A stretch of 64,000 nt of DNA from Chlorobium sp. (GTDB lineage: Bacteria; Bacteroidota; Chlorobiia; Chlorobiales; Chlorobiaceae), in NCBI GenBank assembly GCA_005862285.1, contig SZXW01000007.1:97109-161108 (forward strand). The letters run 5' to 3'. Below the pieces are notes generated by a model that did not search any database, was not told the origin of the DNA, and saw only the letters and a program-made list of their open reading frames with translations. The translations under genes were made by a program, and so were the position numbers. Each line of letters starts with the position of its first letter. The stretch's first letter is position 1. Shown here piece by piece: positions 55,889 to 64,000 of this stretch.

Positions 55889-56031
55889 AAAGCTGTCGAT
55901 GCGGTTTGATTGACGAAAACCGTGGTCAAACGAAATCCCCGATGATGGGAGGATAGCACGTTTCATGCTACCGGAAAAATACCTTTTGTTGATTTCCCGG
56001 AACTGCCGAAGAAAAAGTATCGGCAATAATC

Positions 56032-56211
56032 ATGTACTTCCTGCCAACAATCGTCGCCATGCTGCGGGATCATCGACAGAAACTTCAGGTTTTCATCCTT
56101 AACCTGCTTGCTGGATGGACATTTGTGGGGTGGATTGTCGCCATAGTGTGGGCATGCGAGAAAAAGCCAGTCCAGAATCAGACGGCCATGCTTCAGGAAA
56201 TCAATGAGTGA
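56032..56211 (+). CDS. Superinfection-immunity family small membrane protein
   Basis: 59 residues. MYFLPTIVAMLRDHRQKLQV begins it, followed by the core FILNLLAGWTFVGWIVAIVW. The Y-F-x-P-T/x-V-A start and L-N-x-x-x-G-W-T-x-x-G-W-x-x-A-x-x-W-A core define the small superinfection-immunity (T4 Imm-like) family, with two hydrophobic helices. Phage Imm proteins block DNA injection by a second phage; bacterial chromosomal copies are common and their role is not settled. The gene is divergent from the MutY-like gene and ends just before the rplS terminator. Confidence 0.8.
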   Translation: MYFLPTIVAMLRDHRQKLQVFILNLLAGWTFVGWIVAIVWACEKKPVQNQTAMLQEINE

Positions 56212-56222
56212 GGATAAAACGA

Positions 56223-56254
56223 AAAACCCGGCAAATACAGCCTTGCCGGGTTTT
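56223..56254. terminator. Bidirectional terminator between the Imm-like gene and rplS
   Basis: AAAACCCGGCAA (56223-56234) pairs perfectly with TTGCCGGGTTTT (56243-56254) around an 8-nt loop. Symmetrical A/T tails suit termination of both the small rightward gene and the leftward ffh-rpsP-rimM-trmD-rplS operon. Confidence 0.9.
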
Positions 56255-56266
56255 CGCGTCTTTTCT

Positions 56267-56629
56267 TTACTTTGCGCTTTCGACCTTGCGTTCCTTGACT
56301 TTCAAGGCTGCCTTGCCGGTACGCTTGCGGAGGTAGAAAAGCTTTGCCCTTCTTGCCTTGCCGTGCTTCAGTACCGTAACGCTCTCGATGTTCGGTGAGT
56401 TGACTGGAATGATCCTCTCAACACCGACGCCATGAGAAATCTTGCGGACCGTGATGGTCTTCGAGCCGCCTTCGCCCCTGTCGCTGATCACGATGCCTTC
56501 GAAAGCCTGAAGTCTCTCCTTCTCGCCTTCGATAACCTTCAACTGTATCCTGAGCGTATCGCCCGGATTGATCTCCGGAAAATCAACCTTAGACTGGGTA
56601 GCTTCTACCAACTGAATTAATTTATCCAT
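56267..56629 (-). CDS. rplS: 50S ribosomal protein L19
   Basis: 120 residues, the normal L19 length. It lies at the 30S-50S interface. The signature is present: [56 protein letters not shown] and [32 protein letters not shown] basic tail ([13 protein letters not shown]). It is the last gene of the leftward translation operon, 18 bp after trmD and just before a strong terminator. Confidence 0.97.
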   Translation of the reverse strand: MDKLIQLVEATQSKVDFPEINPGDTLRIQLKVIEGEKERLQAFEGIVISDRGEGGSKTITVRKISHGVGVERIIPVNSPNIESVTVLKHGKARRAKLFYLRKRTGKAALKVKERKVESAK

Positions 56630-56647
56630 GTTACTCGACTATTTACG

Positions 56648-57367
56648 TTATTTTTTCCTCAATTCGTCAAAACACTCCTGACCAAGAAGATCCGGTCTTC
56701 TCTCCCTTGTCCTCTCGATGGCATTTTCATGCCGCCACTGCTCTATTTTCCTGTGGTGACCTGATAAAAGCACGTCGGGCACCTTCATTCCCCTGAATTC
56801 GGCCGGCCGTGTATAATATGCACAATCCAGCAGATTTTCCTGGAACGAATCGCTCAGGGCAGATTCGCTGTCACCAAGCACACCGGGAATCAGCCTTACC
56901 ATCGCATCCATCAGGAACAACGCGGGAATTTCGCCTCCGGATACCACAACGTCGCCGATGGAAATCTCCATGGTAACGAGAGTCTCACGGATCCTCTGGT
57001 CGATCCCCTTGTAATGACCGCACAGCATGATCAGGTTCCTCATCCTCGAAAGCCTGTTTGCCATCGGCTGGTCCAACCGCTTTCCGTCAGGGGAGAGAAA
57101 AATTACCTCGTCATATTCCCGTTCCGCTCTCAGAGCTTCGATACAGGCGAATACAGGTTCCGGACGGAAAACCATGCCTGCTCCCCCGCCGAACGGCTCG
57201 TCATCGACCTGCTTGTACTTCCCCAACCCGTAATCGTGAAGGTTGTGGACATGTATATCCGCAAATCCTTTTTTCCGGGCAATTCCGAGCAGGCCTTTTT
57301 CAAGCGCAGAATCGAAAAAATCCGGAATAACGGTTATCACGTCAAACCTTACCATAGCAATGGGCAT
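56648..57367 (-). CDS. trmD: tRNA (guanine-37-N1)-methyltransferase
   Basis: 239 residues, typical for TrmD. It methylates G37 of tRNAs with a G36pG37 sequence using SAM, preventing frameshifts. The trefoil-knot SAM site is seen in [33 protein letters not shown] and [35 protein letters not shown] is the N-terminal family start (a second ATG four codons in is possible), and [21 protein letters not shown] the conserved G-rich loop. The ATG begins on the base right after the rimM stop, implying coupled translation. Confidence 0.97.
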   Translation of the reverse strand: MPIAMVRFDVITVIPDFFDSALEKGLLGIARKKGFADIHVHNLHDYGLGKYKQVDDEPFGGGAGMVFRPEPVFACIEALRAEREYDEVIFLSPDGKRLDQPMANRLSRMRNLIMLCGHYKGIDQRIRETLVTMEISIGDVVVSGGEIPALFLMDAMVRLIPGVLGDSESALSDSFQENLLDCAYYTRPAEFRGMKVPDVLLSGHHRKIEQWRHENAIERTRERRPDLLGQECFDELRKK

Positions 57368-57871
57368 CTACAAAAATTCATCCAGTCGCGATATGACCAT
57401 ATACCTGCCGGTCACGCTGCACTCGTCGATAAACTCCTCCAGCGCCGGAACAAGAACCTTTTTTTTACCGGCCTGCACTTCATAGACGTCATGGGCAGGC
57501 ATGTCTATGACATCGGTGACAATTCCGGCTTCAGAACGGTTGCGGTCAAGCACCTTCATTCCCACAAGCTCGTGTATATAAGCCCGCCCTTCGGGCTGCG
57601 GCACAAGTTCAGTCTCTTCAATGAACAATTTCATTCCGGCAAGTCCGGCCGCTTTTTCAGGGGTATCGATCCCCTTGAACATCAGCCAGGCAAAACCACC
57701 GGAAACTACAGCTTTCTTTACCTGCAGGCGAACGACATATTCCACCGTTCTTCCTGCAAAATACTCTTTACGAGAAAGGAAGGCTTCAGGGAAATCGGTA
57801 GCGATTTCGACTTTAACCTCACCCTGCAAACCTCTCGGTTTAAGGATGACCCCCGTTACGTAAAGTTCCAA
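57368..57871 (-). CDS. rimM: Ribosome maturation factor RimM
   Basis: 167 residues. It assists late 30S assembly around S19 and the 3' domain of 16S rRNA. The N-terminal RimM barrel reads YVTGVILKPRGLQGEVKVEI (family G-x-I-x-x-P-x-G-(I/L)-x-G-E-(V/L)-x-V). The PRC-barrel half includes YIHELVGMKVLD and MPAHDVYEVQAGKKKVLVPALEEFI. Translation must start at the TTG at 57871: an in-frame TGA lies two codons upstream and conserved sequence begins immediately after. GAGG abuts the start at very short spacing, so initiation is expected to be weak. Confidence 0.93.
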   Translation of the reverse strand: MELYVTGVILKPRGLQGEVKVEIATDFPEAFLSRKEYFAGRTVEYVVRLQVKKAVVSGGFAWLMFKGIDTPEKAAGLAGMKLFIEETELVPQPEGRAYIHELVGMKVLDRNRSEAGIVTDVIDMPAHDVYEVQAGKKKVLVPALEEFIDECSVTGRYMVISRLDEFL

Positions 57872-57892
57872 TCCTCAGGAAAGGCTAAAGAG

Positions 57893-58300
57893 TTAACCCT
57901 CTGCGCCGGTTTCTTTCGATTCCGCGGCTTTCTTTGCCTGACGGCGGCGAGACTTCAGGGTGAGGCGCTTTTTGCGCTTCTCAGCCTGGCGCTCCTGCCA
58001 CTTTTCCATTTCGGCAGAGACTTCGGCTTCGCTGCGGCCAAGGTTTTTCAGCCTCAGTTCGTAGAGCAGCCCGGTTGTCTGGATAAGGCTGCGCACGGTA
58101 GCTGTCGGCTGTGCACCGGCCTGCATCCAGTAGGTGACACGCTCTCTGTTGATGGTTACGGAATGCGGCTTTGCCGTCGGCTGGTAATGGCCTACAACTT
58201 CAAGAAACTTACCATCCCTCGGTGCGCGGGAATCCGCAGCAACTATCTGGTATACCGGCAATTTTTTTCTTCCTGCCCTTTTCAGTCTGATCTTAACCAA
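57893..58300 (-). CDS. rpsP: 30S ribosomal protein S16
   Basis: 135 residues, longer than E. coli S16 (82). The core [37 protein letters not shown] and [20 protein letters not shown] is standard. The C-terminal extension of about 45 residues is highly charged ([20 protein letters not shown] and [14 protein letters not shown] end). It is annotated with a TTG at 58300, as conserved sequence (VKIRL) starts at the next codon and no ATG is available. It is 34 bp downstream of ffh and 21 bp upstream of rimM. Confidence 0.95.
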   Translation of the reverse strand: MVKIRLKRAGRKKLPVYQIVAADSRAPRDGKFLEVVGHYQPTAKPHSVTINRERVTYWMQAGAQPTATVRSLIQTTGLLYELRLKNLGRSEAEVSAEMEKWQERQAEKRKKRLTLKSRRRQAKKAAESKETGAEG

Positions 58301-58334
58301 TGCTAAAAATAGTTTAGTTGTTGTTATCTGAAAT

Positions 58335-59684
58335 CTATCGTTTTAAAAACTTGTCAAGCGCAAGGTTCTGCGACGTAATCTTTCTTCCCGACTGCGACAT
58401 TTTCGAGACCGAACGCATCATTTTTTTCATTTCGCCGAACTGCTTGAGAAGCAGATTGACCTCCTGAACCTTCGTGCCGCTTCCATTTGCGATACGCAGA
58501 CGGCGGCTTCCGTTGATGATCTCAGGAGTTGCTTTCTCCTGTTTGGTCATGGAGTTGATCATTGCCTCGATTGGTTTGAAATCGAGGTTTTCGAGATCCT
58601 GTTTCGGCACCATCTTGTTGAGGCCGGGAACCATCTCGATCAATCCCTGGATGGAACCCATCTTCTTGAGCTGCTGCAGCTGATCGAAAAAGTCGTTCAG
58701 GTCGAACTCGTTTTTCATCATCTTCTTCTGCATCTCGAGGGTCTTCTCGAGATCAAGGCTTTCCTGGGCTTTTTCGACGAAACTGATAATATCGCCCATA
58801 CCGAGGATCCTCTGGGCCATACGGTCGGGATAGAAAATATCGAGGTCGTCAACCTTCTCGCCGACGCTCATAAACTTGATCGGCTTTTCAACAACCTGGC
58901 GGATGGAGAGAGCGGCGCCGCCTCTTGCATCGCCATCGAGCTTTGTAAGGACAACGCCGTCGAAATCGAGGCGGTCGTTGAATACCTTTGCGGTGTTCAC
59001 CGCTTCCTGGCCCATCATGGAATCGACAACGAAAAGCAGCTCGTCGGGTTTGAGCGAGTGTTTCAATGCTTCGGCCTCGGCCATCATCTGCTCGTCGATC
59101 TGAAGGCGACCGGCGGTATCGACGATGACGACATCGTGAGCAGCGGCGCGTGCAGATTCCAGACCCTGAAGTGCGGCTTTCATGGCATCCTGCTCCGTTA
59201 TCGAGAAGACCGGAACTTCGACCTGTTCGCCGAGCACCTTGAGCTGGTCAACTGCCGCAGGACGATAGACGTCAGCTGCGACAAGCATGGGATTCTTGCC
59301 GTTTTTCTTCAGGCGCTTTGCAAGTTTGGCGCAGAAGGTGGTTTTACCGGAACCCTGGAGACCGGCAACCATGATAACCGCCGGAAGTTTTTTCGGAGTG
59401 AGATTCAGTGGTTTCTGCTCACCGCCCATAAGTTCGGTAAGGTCGTCATAGACAATCTTGACGATCATCTGTGCCGGCGAGACGCTCTTGATCACCTCTT
59501 CGCCAAGTGATTTCTCGCGGATATCTTCTATAAGGTTCTTGGCCACCTTGTAGTTGACATCGGCAGCAAGAAGCGCTCTCTTGATATCGCGCATGGCGAT
59601 ACCAATATTGATTTCGTTTATCGTGGCCTGACCTGCAAGTTTCTTAAAGGTGGCCTCAAGTTTATCGCTTAGACTTTCAAACAT
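58335..59684 (-). CDS. ffh: Signal recognition particle protein Ffh
   Basis: 449 residues, typical. It is the SRP54-type GTPase that with 4.5S RNA delivers membrane proteins to FtsY and SecYEG. The NG domain has G1 [10 protein letters not shown] (108-117), the IVDTAGR motif, and [13 protein letters not shown] (G4 and the closing loop). The C-terminal M domain (about 300-449) is Met-rich and includes the RNA-binding [11 protein letters not shown] motif. It is first of the leftward ffh-rpsP-rimM-trmD-rplS operon, a common bacterial arrangement. The 5' flank of about 155 bp to the divergent heptose kinase is AT-rich. Confidence 0.97.
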   Translation of the reverse strand: MFESLSDKLEATFKKLAGQATINEINIGIAMRDIKRALLAADVNYKVAKNLIEDIREKSLGEEVIKSVSPAQMIVKIVYDDLTELMGGEQKPLNLTPKKLPAVIMVAGLQGSGKTTFCAKLAKRLKKNGKNPMLVAADVYRPAAVDQLKVLGEQVEVPVFSITEQDAMKAALQGLESARAAAHDVVIVDTAGRLQIDEQMMAEAEALKHSLKPDELLFVVDSMMGQEAVNTAKVFNDRLDFDGVVLTKLDGDARGGAALSIRQVVEKPIKFMSVGEKVDDLDIFYPDRMAQRILGMGDIISFVEKAQESLDLEKTLEMQKKMMKNEFDLNDFFDQLQQLKKMGSIQGLIEMVPGLNKMVPKQDLENLDFKPIEAMINSMTKQEKATPEIINGSRRLRIANGSGTKVQEVNLLLKQFGEMKKMMRSVSKMSQSGRKITSQNLALDKFLKR

Positions 59685-59841
59685 CGGCTTTCGCTTTTTT
59701 CGTATAAAGCTTAAAAATGCTTAGCTTTAATTATAATAAAAAAACACCAAAAATACAATTATACATTCATATCTTCCTTGTCTGACGGGGGTATTTACAT
59801 ATTTATCCTGATATTTGAAAAAAACTTATAACACATCTTTC

Positions 59842-60828
59842 ATGCCTGCAGGGACCATAGATTCCCTCCTGAATTCCATCAGGAACAAACGGATTGCCGT
59901 AATCGGCGATGTCATGCTCGACAAGTATATCTTCGGCCATGTTTCGCGTATCTCTCCGGAATACCCGGTGCCTGTGGTGGACGTGAACCGCGAGGACTAC
60001 CGCCTCGGCGGCGCGGCCAACGTCGCACTCAATACACTCTCTCTCGGAGCTGATACCCTTCTGATCGGCGTTGCCGGTGAAGACGGCGACAGGGAGATTC
60101 TCCTCGATCTCTTCAGAAAACATGGACTGCCGGCTGAAGGCATTATATCCGATCCTTCCCGGCCGACTACATGCAAAACAAGAATCCTTTCACAGAACCA
60201 CCATATTGTCAGGGTCGATTTCGAAAAACGGCATGAAATCGATAATAACATCGAAGAGCTGGTTTTCGGATCTTTCCTTTCTGCGCTTTCCTCCCTCGAT
60301 GCTGTCGTGCTCGAAGATTACAACAAAGGACTGCTCAGCAGAAAGCTCATTGAACGGATCATTGCAACGGCCAGAGATAAAGGCATTCCGGTGCTTGTCG
60401 ATCCGAAACACCTCAATTTCTTTGCATACAGGGGGTGCTCCGTTTTCAAGCCAAACCTGTCGGAAATAGCTTCCTCGCTCGGAATCGTCCTGCAGAACGA
60501 GGACCGGGAAGTCGAAAAAGCCTGCCTGGTGCTTCAGGAAAAAATCCAGGCGGACACGATTGTCGTAACGAGAAGCGAGAAAGGAATGACGGTCTTCGAC
60601 GGCTCATTCACCCATATCGGGGCCACATCCCTCGATGTCGCAGATGTTTCAGGTGCCGGGGACACCGTAATCGGCATGCTTGCTCTGGGAGCGGCGGCCG
60701 GTTTCGATATCGTCACCAATGCAACCATGGCGAACCTCGCGGCAGCAACCGTCTGCCAGGAAGTCGGCGCTGTTCCCGTCAAGGCGGAAAAACTGATCAA
60801 AGTTTGTTTGGAACATCTTCGACGATAG
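59842..60828 (+). CDS. rfaE1: D-glycero-beta-D-manno-heptose-7-phosphate kinase
   Basis: 328 residues from the ATG at 59842; a TTG at 59815 would add nine. It is a PfkB/ribokinase-fold kinase equivalent to the first domain of HldE, without the adenylyltransferase domain, which must be separate. [20 protein letters not shown] is the N-terminal signature; [12 protein letters not shown] is the sugar-binding GG motif; [12 protein letters not shown] holds the anion hole and catalytic Asp (GAGD); PNLSEIASS is the N-x-x-E motif. It serves ADP-heptose synthesis for lipopolysaccharide core. Its 3' end overlaps the convergent START gene by 32 bp. Confidence 0.9.
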   Translation: MPAGTIDSLLNSIRNKRIAVIGDVMLDKYIFGHVSRISPEYPVPVVDVNREDYRLGGAANVALNTLSLGADTLLIGVAGEDGDREILLDLFRKHGLPAEGIISDPSRPTTCKTRILSQNHHIVRVDFEKRHEIDNNIEELVFGSFLSALSSLDAVVLEDYNKGLLSRKLIERIIATARDKGIPVLVDPKHLNFFAYRGCSVFKPNLSEIASSLGIVLQNEDREVEKACLVLQEKIQADTIVVTRSEKGMTVFDGSFTHIGATSLDVADVSGAGDTVIGMLALGAAAGFDIVTNATMANLAAATVCQEVGAVPVKAEKLIKVCLEHLRR

Positions 60829-61435
60829 ATATGTACTCTTCAATTTCCTTCGGGTAGGGAGGATTGTAGGATTCGTTGTTCAGCAGGTTCCGGAGATTGT
60901 TCATGGTGTGGAATGGCACATCGAACATCCCTGCGTTGCTGACGGGAGGAGGAACGTCCCTGCCGGGATCGAGATGCATCATGAAGGTAATGTGCACCTG
61001 ATTATGCCCGGTAGGCTCGAAAACCCACATGCCTCTCGAATGATGGACTCGGTAGTACCTCGGGTTCTGGGGAAGGTAATCGGGCTCTCCGGTCATGGTA
61101 ATCGCCACGGCGTTTTCCCCGGCAGGCTCGAGACCTGTGCGCAGGATCACATCCCTTTTCGGCAAAGGCCAGGGAGTATTGATAACCTGGCGCAGCACAA
61201 ACTCCACTCCGTTGTTTTTCTCGAGAACATCCATCTCGGCAAGCTGATATACCCACCGGTGGTAACTGGACATGTCGTGAAAAAGGCTGATGAGCTTTCT
61301 CATTGAAACATTGAATTCAGCATCCCCTTTAAACCCGAGAACATCTGAGCCTTTCAGGTAAGATGAGTAGATTTTGATCCCTTTATGTTCAACACGAAAC
61401 TGCCAGTTCCCCTGCAGGAGTATCGCTGCATCCAT
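60797..61435 (-). CDS. START-domain protein 2
   Basis: 212 residues forming a single START/SRPBCC fold (about 8-200). Family motifs: [20 protein letters not shown] near the N-terminus (W-x-x-x-x-x-x-x-G-(I/V)-x-V/I-Y), [37 protein letters not shown] (the P-W-P-(V/L)-x-x-R-D segment) and a C-terminal [19 protein letters not shown] domains bind lipids in a hydrophobic cavity; no signal peptide is present. It is probably a paralogue of the neighbouring gene, sharing P-W-P and FHTMNNLR. Its 3' end overlaps the heptose kinase by 32 bp. The substrate is unknown. Confidence 0.85.
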   Translation of the reverse strand: MDAAILLQGNWQFRVEHKGIKIYSSYLKGSDVLGFKGDAEFNVSMRKLISLFHDMSSYHRWVYQLAEMDVLEKNNGVEFVLRQVINTPWPLPKRDVILRTGLEPAGENAVAITMTGEPDYLPQNPRYYRVHHSRGMWVFEPTGHNQVHITFMMHLDPGRDVPPPVSNAGMFDVPFHTMNNLRNLLNNESYNPPYPKEIEEYISIVEDVPNKL

Positions 61436-61489
61436 AGTATCTTGTTTGAGATTGTTGAGAGCGAATATGAATCAGAAAAAAGCGAACGG

Positions 61490-62149
61490 TCACTCAGCTA
61501 TGAAGTTCTCGTAGTTCTGGATAACTTCTTTTGAAGATTTTTTAAAGGGGGCATCCACCGGGATCCGGTATTTCTCCCGCTTGACCATTTCCCGCAGATT
61601 GTTCATTGTGTGATAGGGAGTGTCGATAACGGCAATGTTGGCCAGCCAGGAAGGGATTTCACCTCCGGGTTCGATATGCAGGCGAAAAATAACCCTGCAC
61701 TGGTTTTCCCCGAGAGGAAGGATATTCCAGGCGCCTTCAACCTGGGGAACACGGACATACCTGTCGTTTTTCGGCAGATAATCCGCCAAGCACTCGAGCT
61801 TGATGAAAATCTCGTTTGTTTCCGGATCGATGTAACCCTGCGATCGGGTTATGATCTCCCGGTCGGAAACCGGCCAGGGAGCGGAGACAAGCTGGTAGAC
61901 AATCCGCCCTTCATCTTCTGAAAGCTCCTTCAGAACACGCATCTCCCTTGTTTTCCAGACCCATTCAGTAGCAGCATCGACATCATACAGAAGATTCAGA
62001 ACCGCACTCTGGGGAGCATCGATGGTGGCAATGGAAACAAAAGAGAGAAAATCGGAACTCGGAACCGGGCAGGTATAAATTTTCAGCCAATCATTCTTCA
62101 GGCGCAAGGCGCAGGTTGCGCTGTTGATCTTTTCAAGCAGAGATGACAT
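61490..62149 (-). CDS. START-domain protein 1
   Basis: 219 residues, a single START/SRPBCC domain. It shares with the next gene [19 protein letters not shown] (start), [59 protein letters not shown] and [16 protein letters not shown]. The two look like a tandem duplication that has diverged. No membrane or signal sequence, so likely cytosolic lipid or hydrophobic-ligand binding. The 54-bp gap to the second copy and shared direction suggest one operon; the CtpA-type protease gene upstream is 58 bp away. Confidence 0.85.
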   Translation of the reverse strand: MSSLLEKINSATCALRLKNDWLKIYTCPVPSSDFLSFVSIATIDAPQSAVLNLLYDVDAATEWVWKTREMRVLKELSEDEGRIVYQLVSAPWPVSDREIITRSQGYIDPETNEIFIKLECLADYLPKNDRYVRVPQVEGAWNILPLGENQCRVIFRLHIEPGGEIPSWLANIAVIDTPYHTMNNLREMVKREKYRIPVDAPFKKSSKEVIQNYENFIAE

Positions 62150-62207
62150 TATCGGTAGTATTGTTAGTACTCAGGTTATTGAAAATTCAGAAATTTCCCT
62201 TGAACCT

Positions 62208-63863
62208 TCACGGCCGGGCGGGGGAAACGGTTTCAGCTATCTTCACGACAGGGTCCGCCGAAAGCACAAGAAACTTTATCTGACCTTCAGCTCCAAACAG
62301 CTGATGCGCAATTCGCGATTTGACTGCCCGGACAATATATTTCCTGTCAGCTGCAAAACCGGAACTGTTGAAAGCGATTTTCTTCTTCTGACAGGTTTTC
62401 TGTACAATCGCGGTAAAATCTTTCTCCTCAGTATAACCGGTAATGAAACGATCCAGCGAATTCCTGTAGACCTGGACCGAACTTCGGGAATCGTCGATGA
62501 TTCTCAGCGCCATATCATCGAAGGAACCGGAACGGTAAAGCTCCTGATAGAAGTCCGAGTAGTTCTTTCCGCTCACCCAGTAATCAGGAATAATACCACC
62601 AGCATCTTTCAATGCGGCAAGCTTTGCCGGCAATTTCTTCAGATCCCCACCGGAGGATGTAATCAATCCAGGCAGCGAAGTGGTTTTATAGACTGAAACA
62701 TCTCCGTTTCTGAAATACAATAAACTGTCGGAGTTCGTAAAGAGTTTTTCCGGAAGAATATTTGTCATTGCGTCCTGAAAATACCGCTCACGGCCGGCCC
62801 CTCCTTTGTGATAAACCCGCTGTATCTGACGGCCGGACGGCGTGTAATAACGTGCAACCGTCAGGCGCAGGGCTGAACCGTCCTCAAAAGGTATCTGCTC
62901 CTGAACAAGCCCCTTGCCAAAGGTCAATTCACCGACCACAACAGCTCTTTTGTTATCCTGAAGTGCACCTGCAAGAATTTCGGAGGCTGAGGCGCTTCCC
63001 TTGTCAACAAGAATTACCAGATCGCCTTTTTCATAAGTGTCGCCTGATTTTGCAATATAACGCAAATCATTGGCTCTGCCGTTATGGCTTTTTGTATAAA
63101 CAATCAGCTGGTCCTTTGTAAGAAACTCGTCCGCAACCTCTTTTGCCTGCTCAAGAAATCCGCCGGGATTTCCTCTCAGATCGACGATGAGGCGCTGCAG
63201 GCCCTGTTTTTTCAGTTTGCTCAATGCCGACCGGAACTCTTCAGCCGTAGTTGCAATAAACCTGCTCAGACGTATGTACCCGTTTTTTTCATCGAGCATG
63301 AATGCCGCATCGATGCTTGCTGTGGAAATTTTCCCTCTGGTAACGTTAAAATCCAGGATCTTTCCATTAAGAGGCCTGAAAACCTTAAGATTTACCAGCG
63401 TCCCTCTTGGTCCCCGTAACTTTTTCAGAACCTGCTGCGGCTTGATTCCGATAGCAGGCGCTGAATCAATGGCAATGATCCGGTCTCCGGTTGAAATACC
63501 AACAGTTGCACTCGGCCCTCCCGAGAGCGGGGTAACAACAACAAGCGAATCATTGATTACATCAAACTCTATACCAATTCCCTCGAAATTACCATTAAAC
63601 TCGGTCTGAGTGTAGGATACTTTTTCCGGCTCAAGGTAAACGGTATGGGGATCGAGAAATTCAGCCATGCCCTGAATACCTGCTCCAGCGAGACTGTCAG
63701 CATTTACCTTGTCGACATAATTCTCTTTGATGATGCCCAATGCCTCGGCGACTTTCTTCTGGTCCTGATTGACACTGTTCCTGTCCCCGCTGAGCTTGAA
63801 GCCGAGAAACACTCCGAAGAGCAGCACCACAAGCATGATGATAATTGTCAGAATGCGGGACAT
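62208..63863 (-). CDS. ctpA: CtpA-type S41 C-terminal processing protease
   Basis: 551 residues from the ATG at 63863 (MSRILTIIIMLVVLLFGVFL); a TTG at 63914 would add 17. A single membrane anchor or uncleaved signal lies at about 3-24, placing the protease in the periplasm. A PDZ domain follows at about 88-175 (GIGIEFDVINDSLVVVTPL) and the S41 domain at 185-360. Ser292 and Lys317 form the catalytic dyad in DKGSASASEILAGALQD and LTFGKGLVQEQ, with LRGNPGGFLEQA before them. The C-terminal about 170 residues are a helical extension. It differs from the Prc at 6.5 kb in domain order and length. Confidence 0.92.
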   Translation of the reverse strand: MSRILTIIIMLVVLLFGVFLGFKLSGDRNSVNQDQKKVAEALGIIKENYVDKVNADSLAGAGIQGMAEFLDPHTVYLEPEKVSYTQTEFNGNFEGIGIEFDVINDSLVVVTPLSGGPSATVGISTGDRIIAIDSAPAIGIKPQQVLKKLRGPRGTLVNLKVFRPLNGKILDFNVTRGKISTASIDAAFMLDEKNGYIRLSRFIATTAEEFRSALSKLKKQGLQRLIVDLRGNPGGFLEQAKEVADEFLTKDQLIVYTKSHNGRANDLRYIAKSGDTYEKGDLVILVDKGSASASEILAGALQDNKRAVVVGELTFGKGLVQEQIPFEDGSALRLTVARYYTPSGRQIQRVYHKGGAGRERYFQDAMTNILPEKLFTNSDSLLYFRNGDVSVYKTTSLPGLITSSGGDLKKLPAKLAALKDAGGIIPDYWVSGKNYSDFYQELYRSGSFDDMALRIIDDSRSSVQVYRNSLDRFITGYTEEKDFTAIVQKTCQKKKIAFNSSGFAADRKYIVRAVKSRIAHQLFGAEGQIKFLVLSADPVVKIAETVSPARP

Positions 63864-64000
63864 GACAGAAAGATTGTTTACAGGAAAAGCCTTTAAGGAG
63901 AATATATCAAGCAAACCTGAAGTTTACCGATCATTCTCCACATTCACAATTCAAAATCTGAAAAATAATATCGCTTTTCCGCACTCCCGTTTAAAAGCCT
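63864..64000. other. Right-end flank
   Basis: 137 bp after the ctpA start, to the window edge. It is AT-rich and includes the likely ctpA promoter side; no gene is identifiable. Confidence 0.4.

Noticed and set aside
1..64000. CRISPR array
   Set aside because: No regularly spaced 25-40 bp repeats were found; the repeats seen are two- or three-copy palindromic elements.

Overview
The window looks like chromosome from a green sulfur bacterium (Chlorobiaceae, Chlorobium/Pelodictyon group). The main evidence is an aclBA operon for two-subunit ATP-citrate lyase, the key enzyme of the reverse TCA cycle, together with a divergent membrane pyrophosphatase of a type described from Chlorobium limicola and a compact, mostly single-pathway gene order. 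The genus assignment is inferred from gene content, not from a marker-gene search. Gene density is high up to about 45.5 kb and from 53.7 kb to the end. An accessory stretch with gene fragments and repeats lies between them (about 45.6-53 kb).

Layout. 0-6.3 kb: start of pth (leftward, cut by the window edge), hppA, an umuD-umuC-DUF1848 operon and bacterioferritin. 6.5-8.6 kb: a Prc/Tsp tail-specific protease. 8.7-17.6 kb: a leftward arginine cluster argC-J-B-F-R, then argG and argH, interrupted by one rightward gene for a small exported CARDB protein; an ARG-box-like site lies upstream of argC. 17.9-22.6 kb: an operon of a binding-protein-like lipoprotein, a GGDEF diguanylate cyclase and two LolC/LolE-type permeases. 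22.6-28.1 kb: GNAT, UPF0016 transporter, lgt and aclBA. 28.2-35.8 kb: an ABC-ATPase remnant, a glycosyltransferase and a type I secretion operon (TolC, parvulin, cyclic-nucleotide-domain ABC exporter, HlyD). 36.1-45.6 kb: recC, then vapB-vapC-recB-recD joined by successive 4-bp overlaps.

45.6-53.5 kb is the accessory region. It holds a decapitated antitoxin next to an intact PIN toxin, a two-TM protein, a TIR-domain protein, a RAYT transposase remnant, a papain-like (C1A) protease with a C-terminal Cys/His metal-binding motif, an HsdM fragment, direct and inverted repeats, and two membrane proteins of unknown function. The TIR protein, protease and two-TM protein are the best candidate here for an undescribed, possibly defensive, system.

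53.7-64 kb: an Old Yellow Enzyme, a MutY-like glycosylase without its Fe-S cysteines, a 59-residue superinfection-immunity-type membrane protein, the translation operon ffh-rpsP-rimM-trmD-rplS, a heptose kinase, two tandem START-domain proteins and a CtpA-type S41 protease. No tRNA, rRNA or CRISPR array was found.
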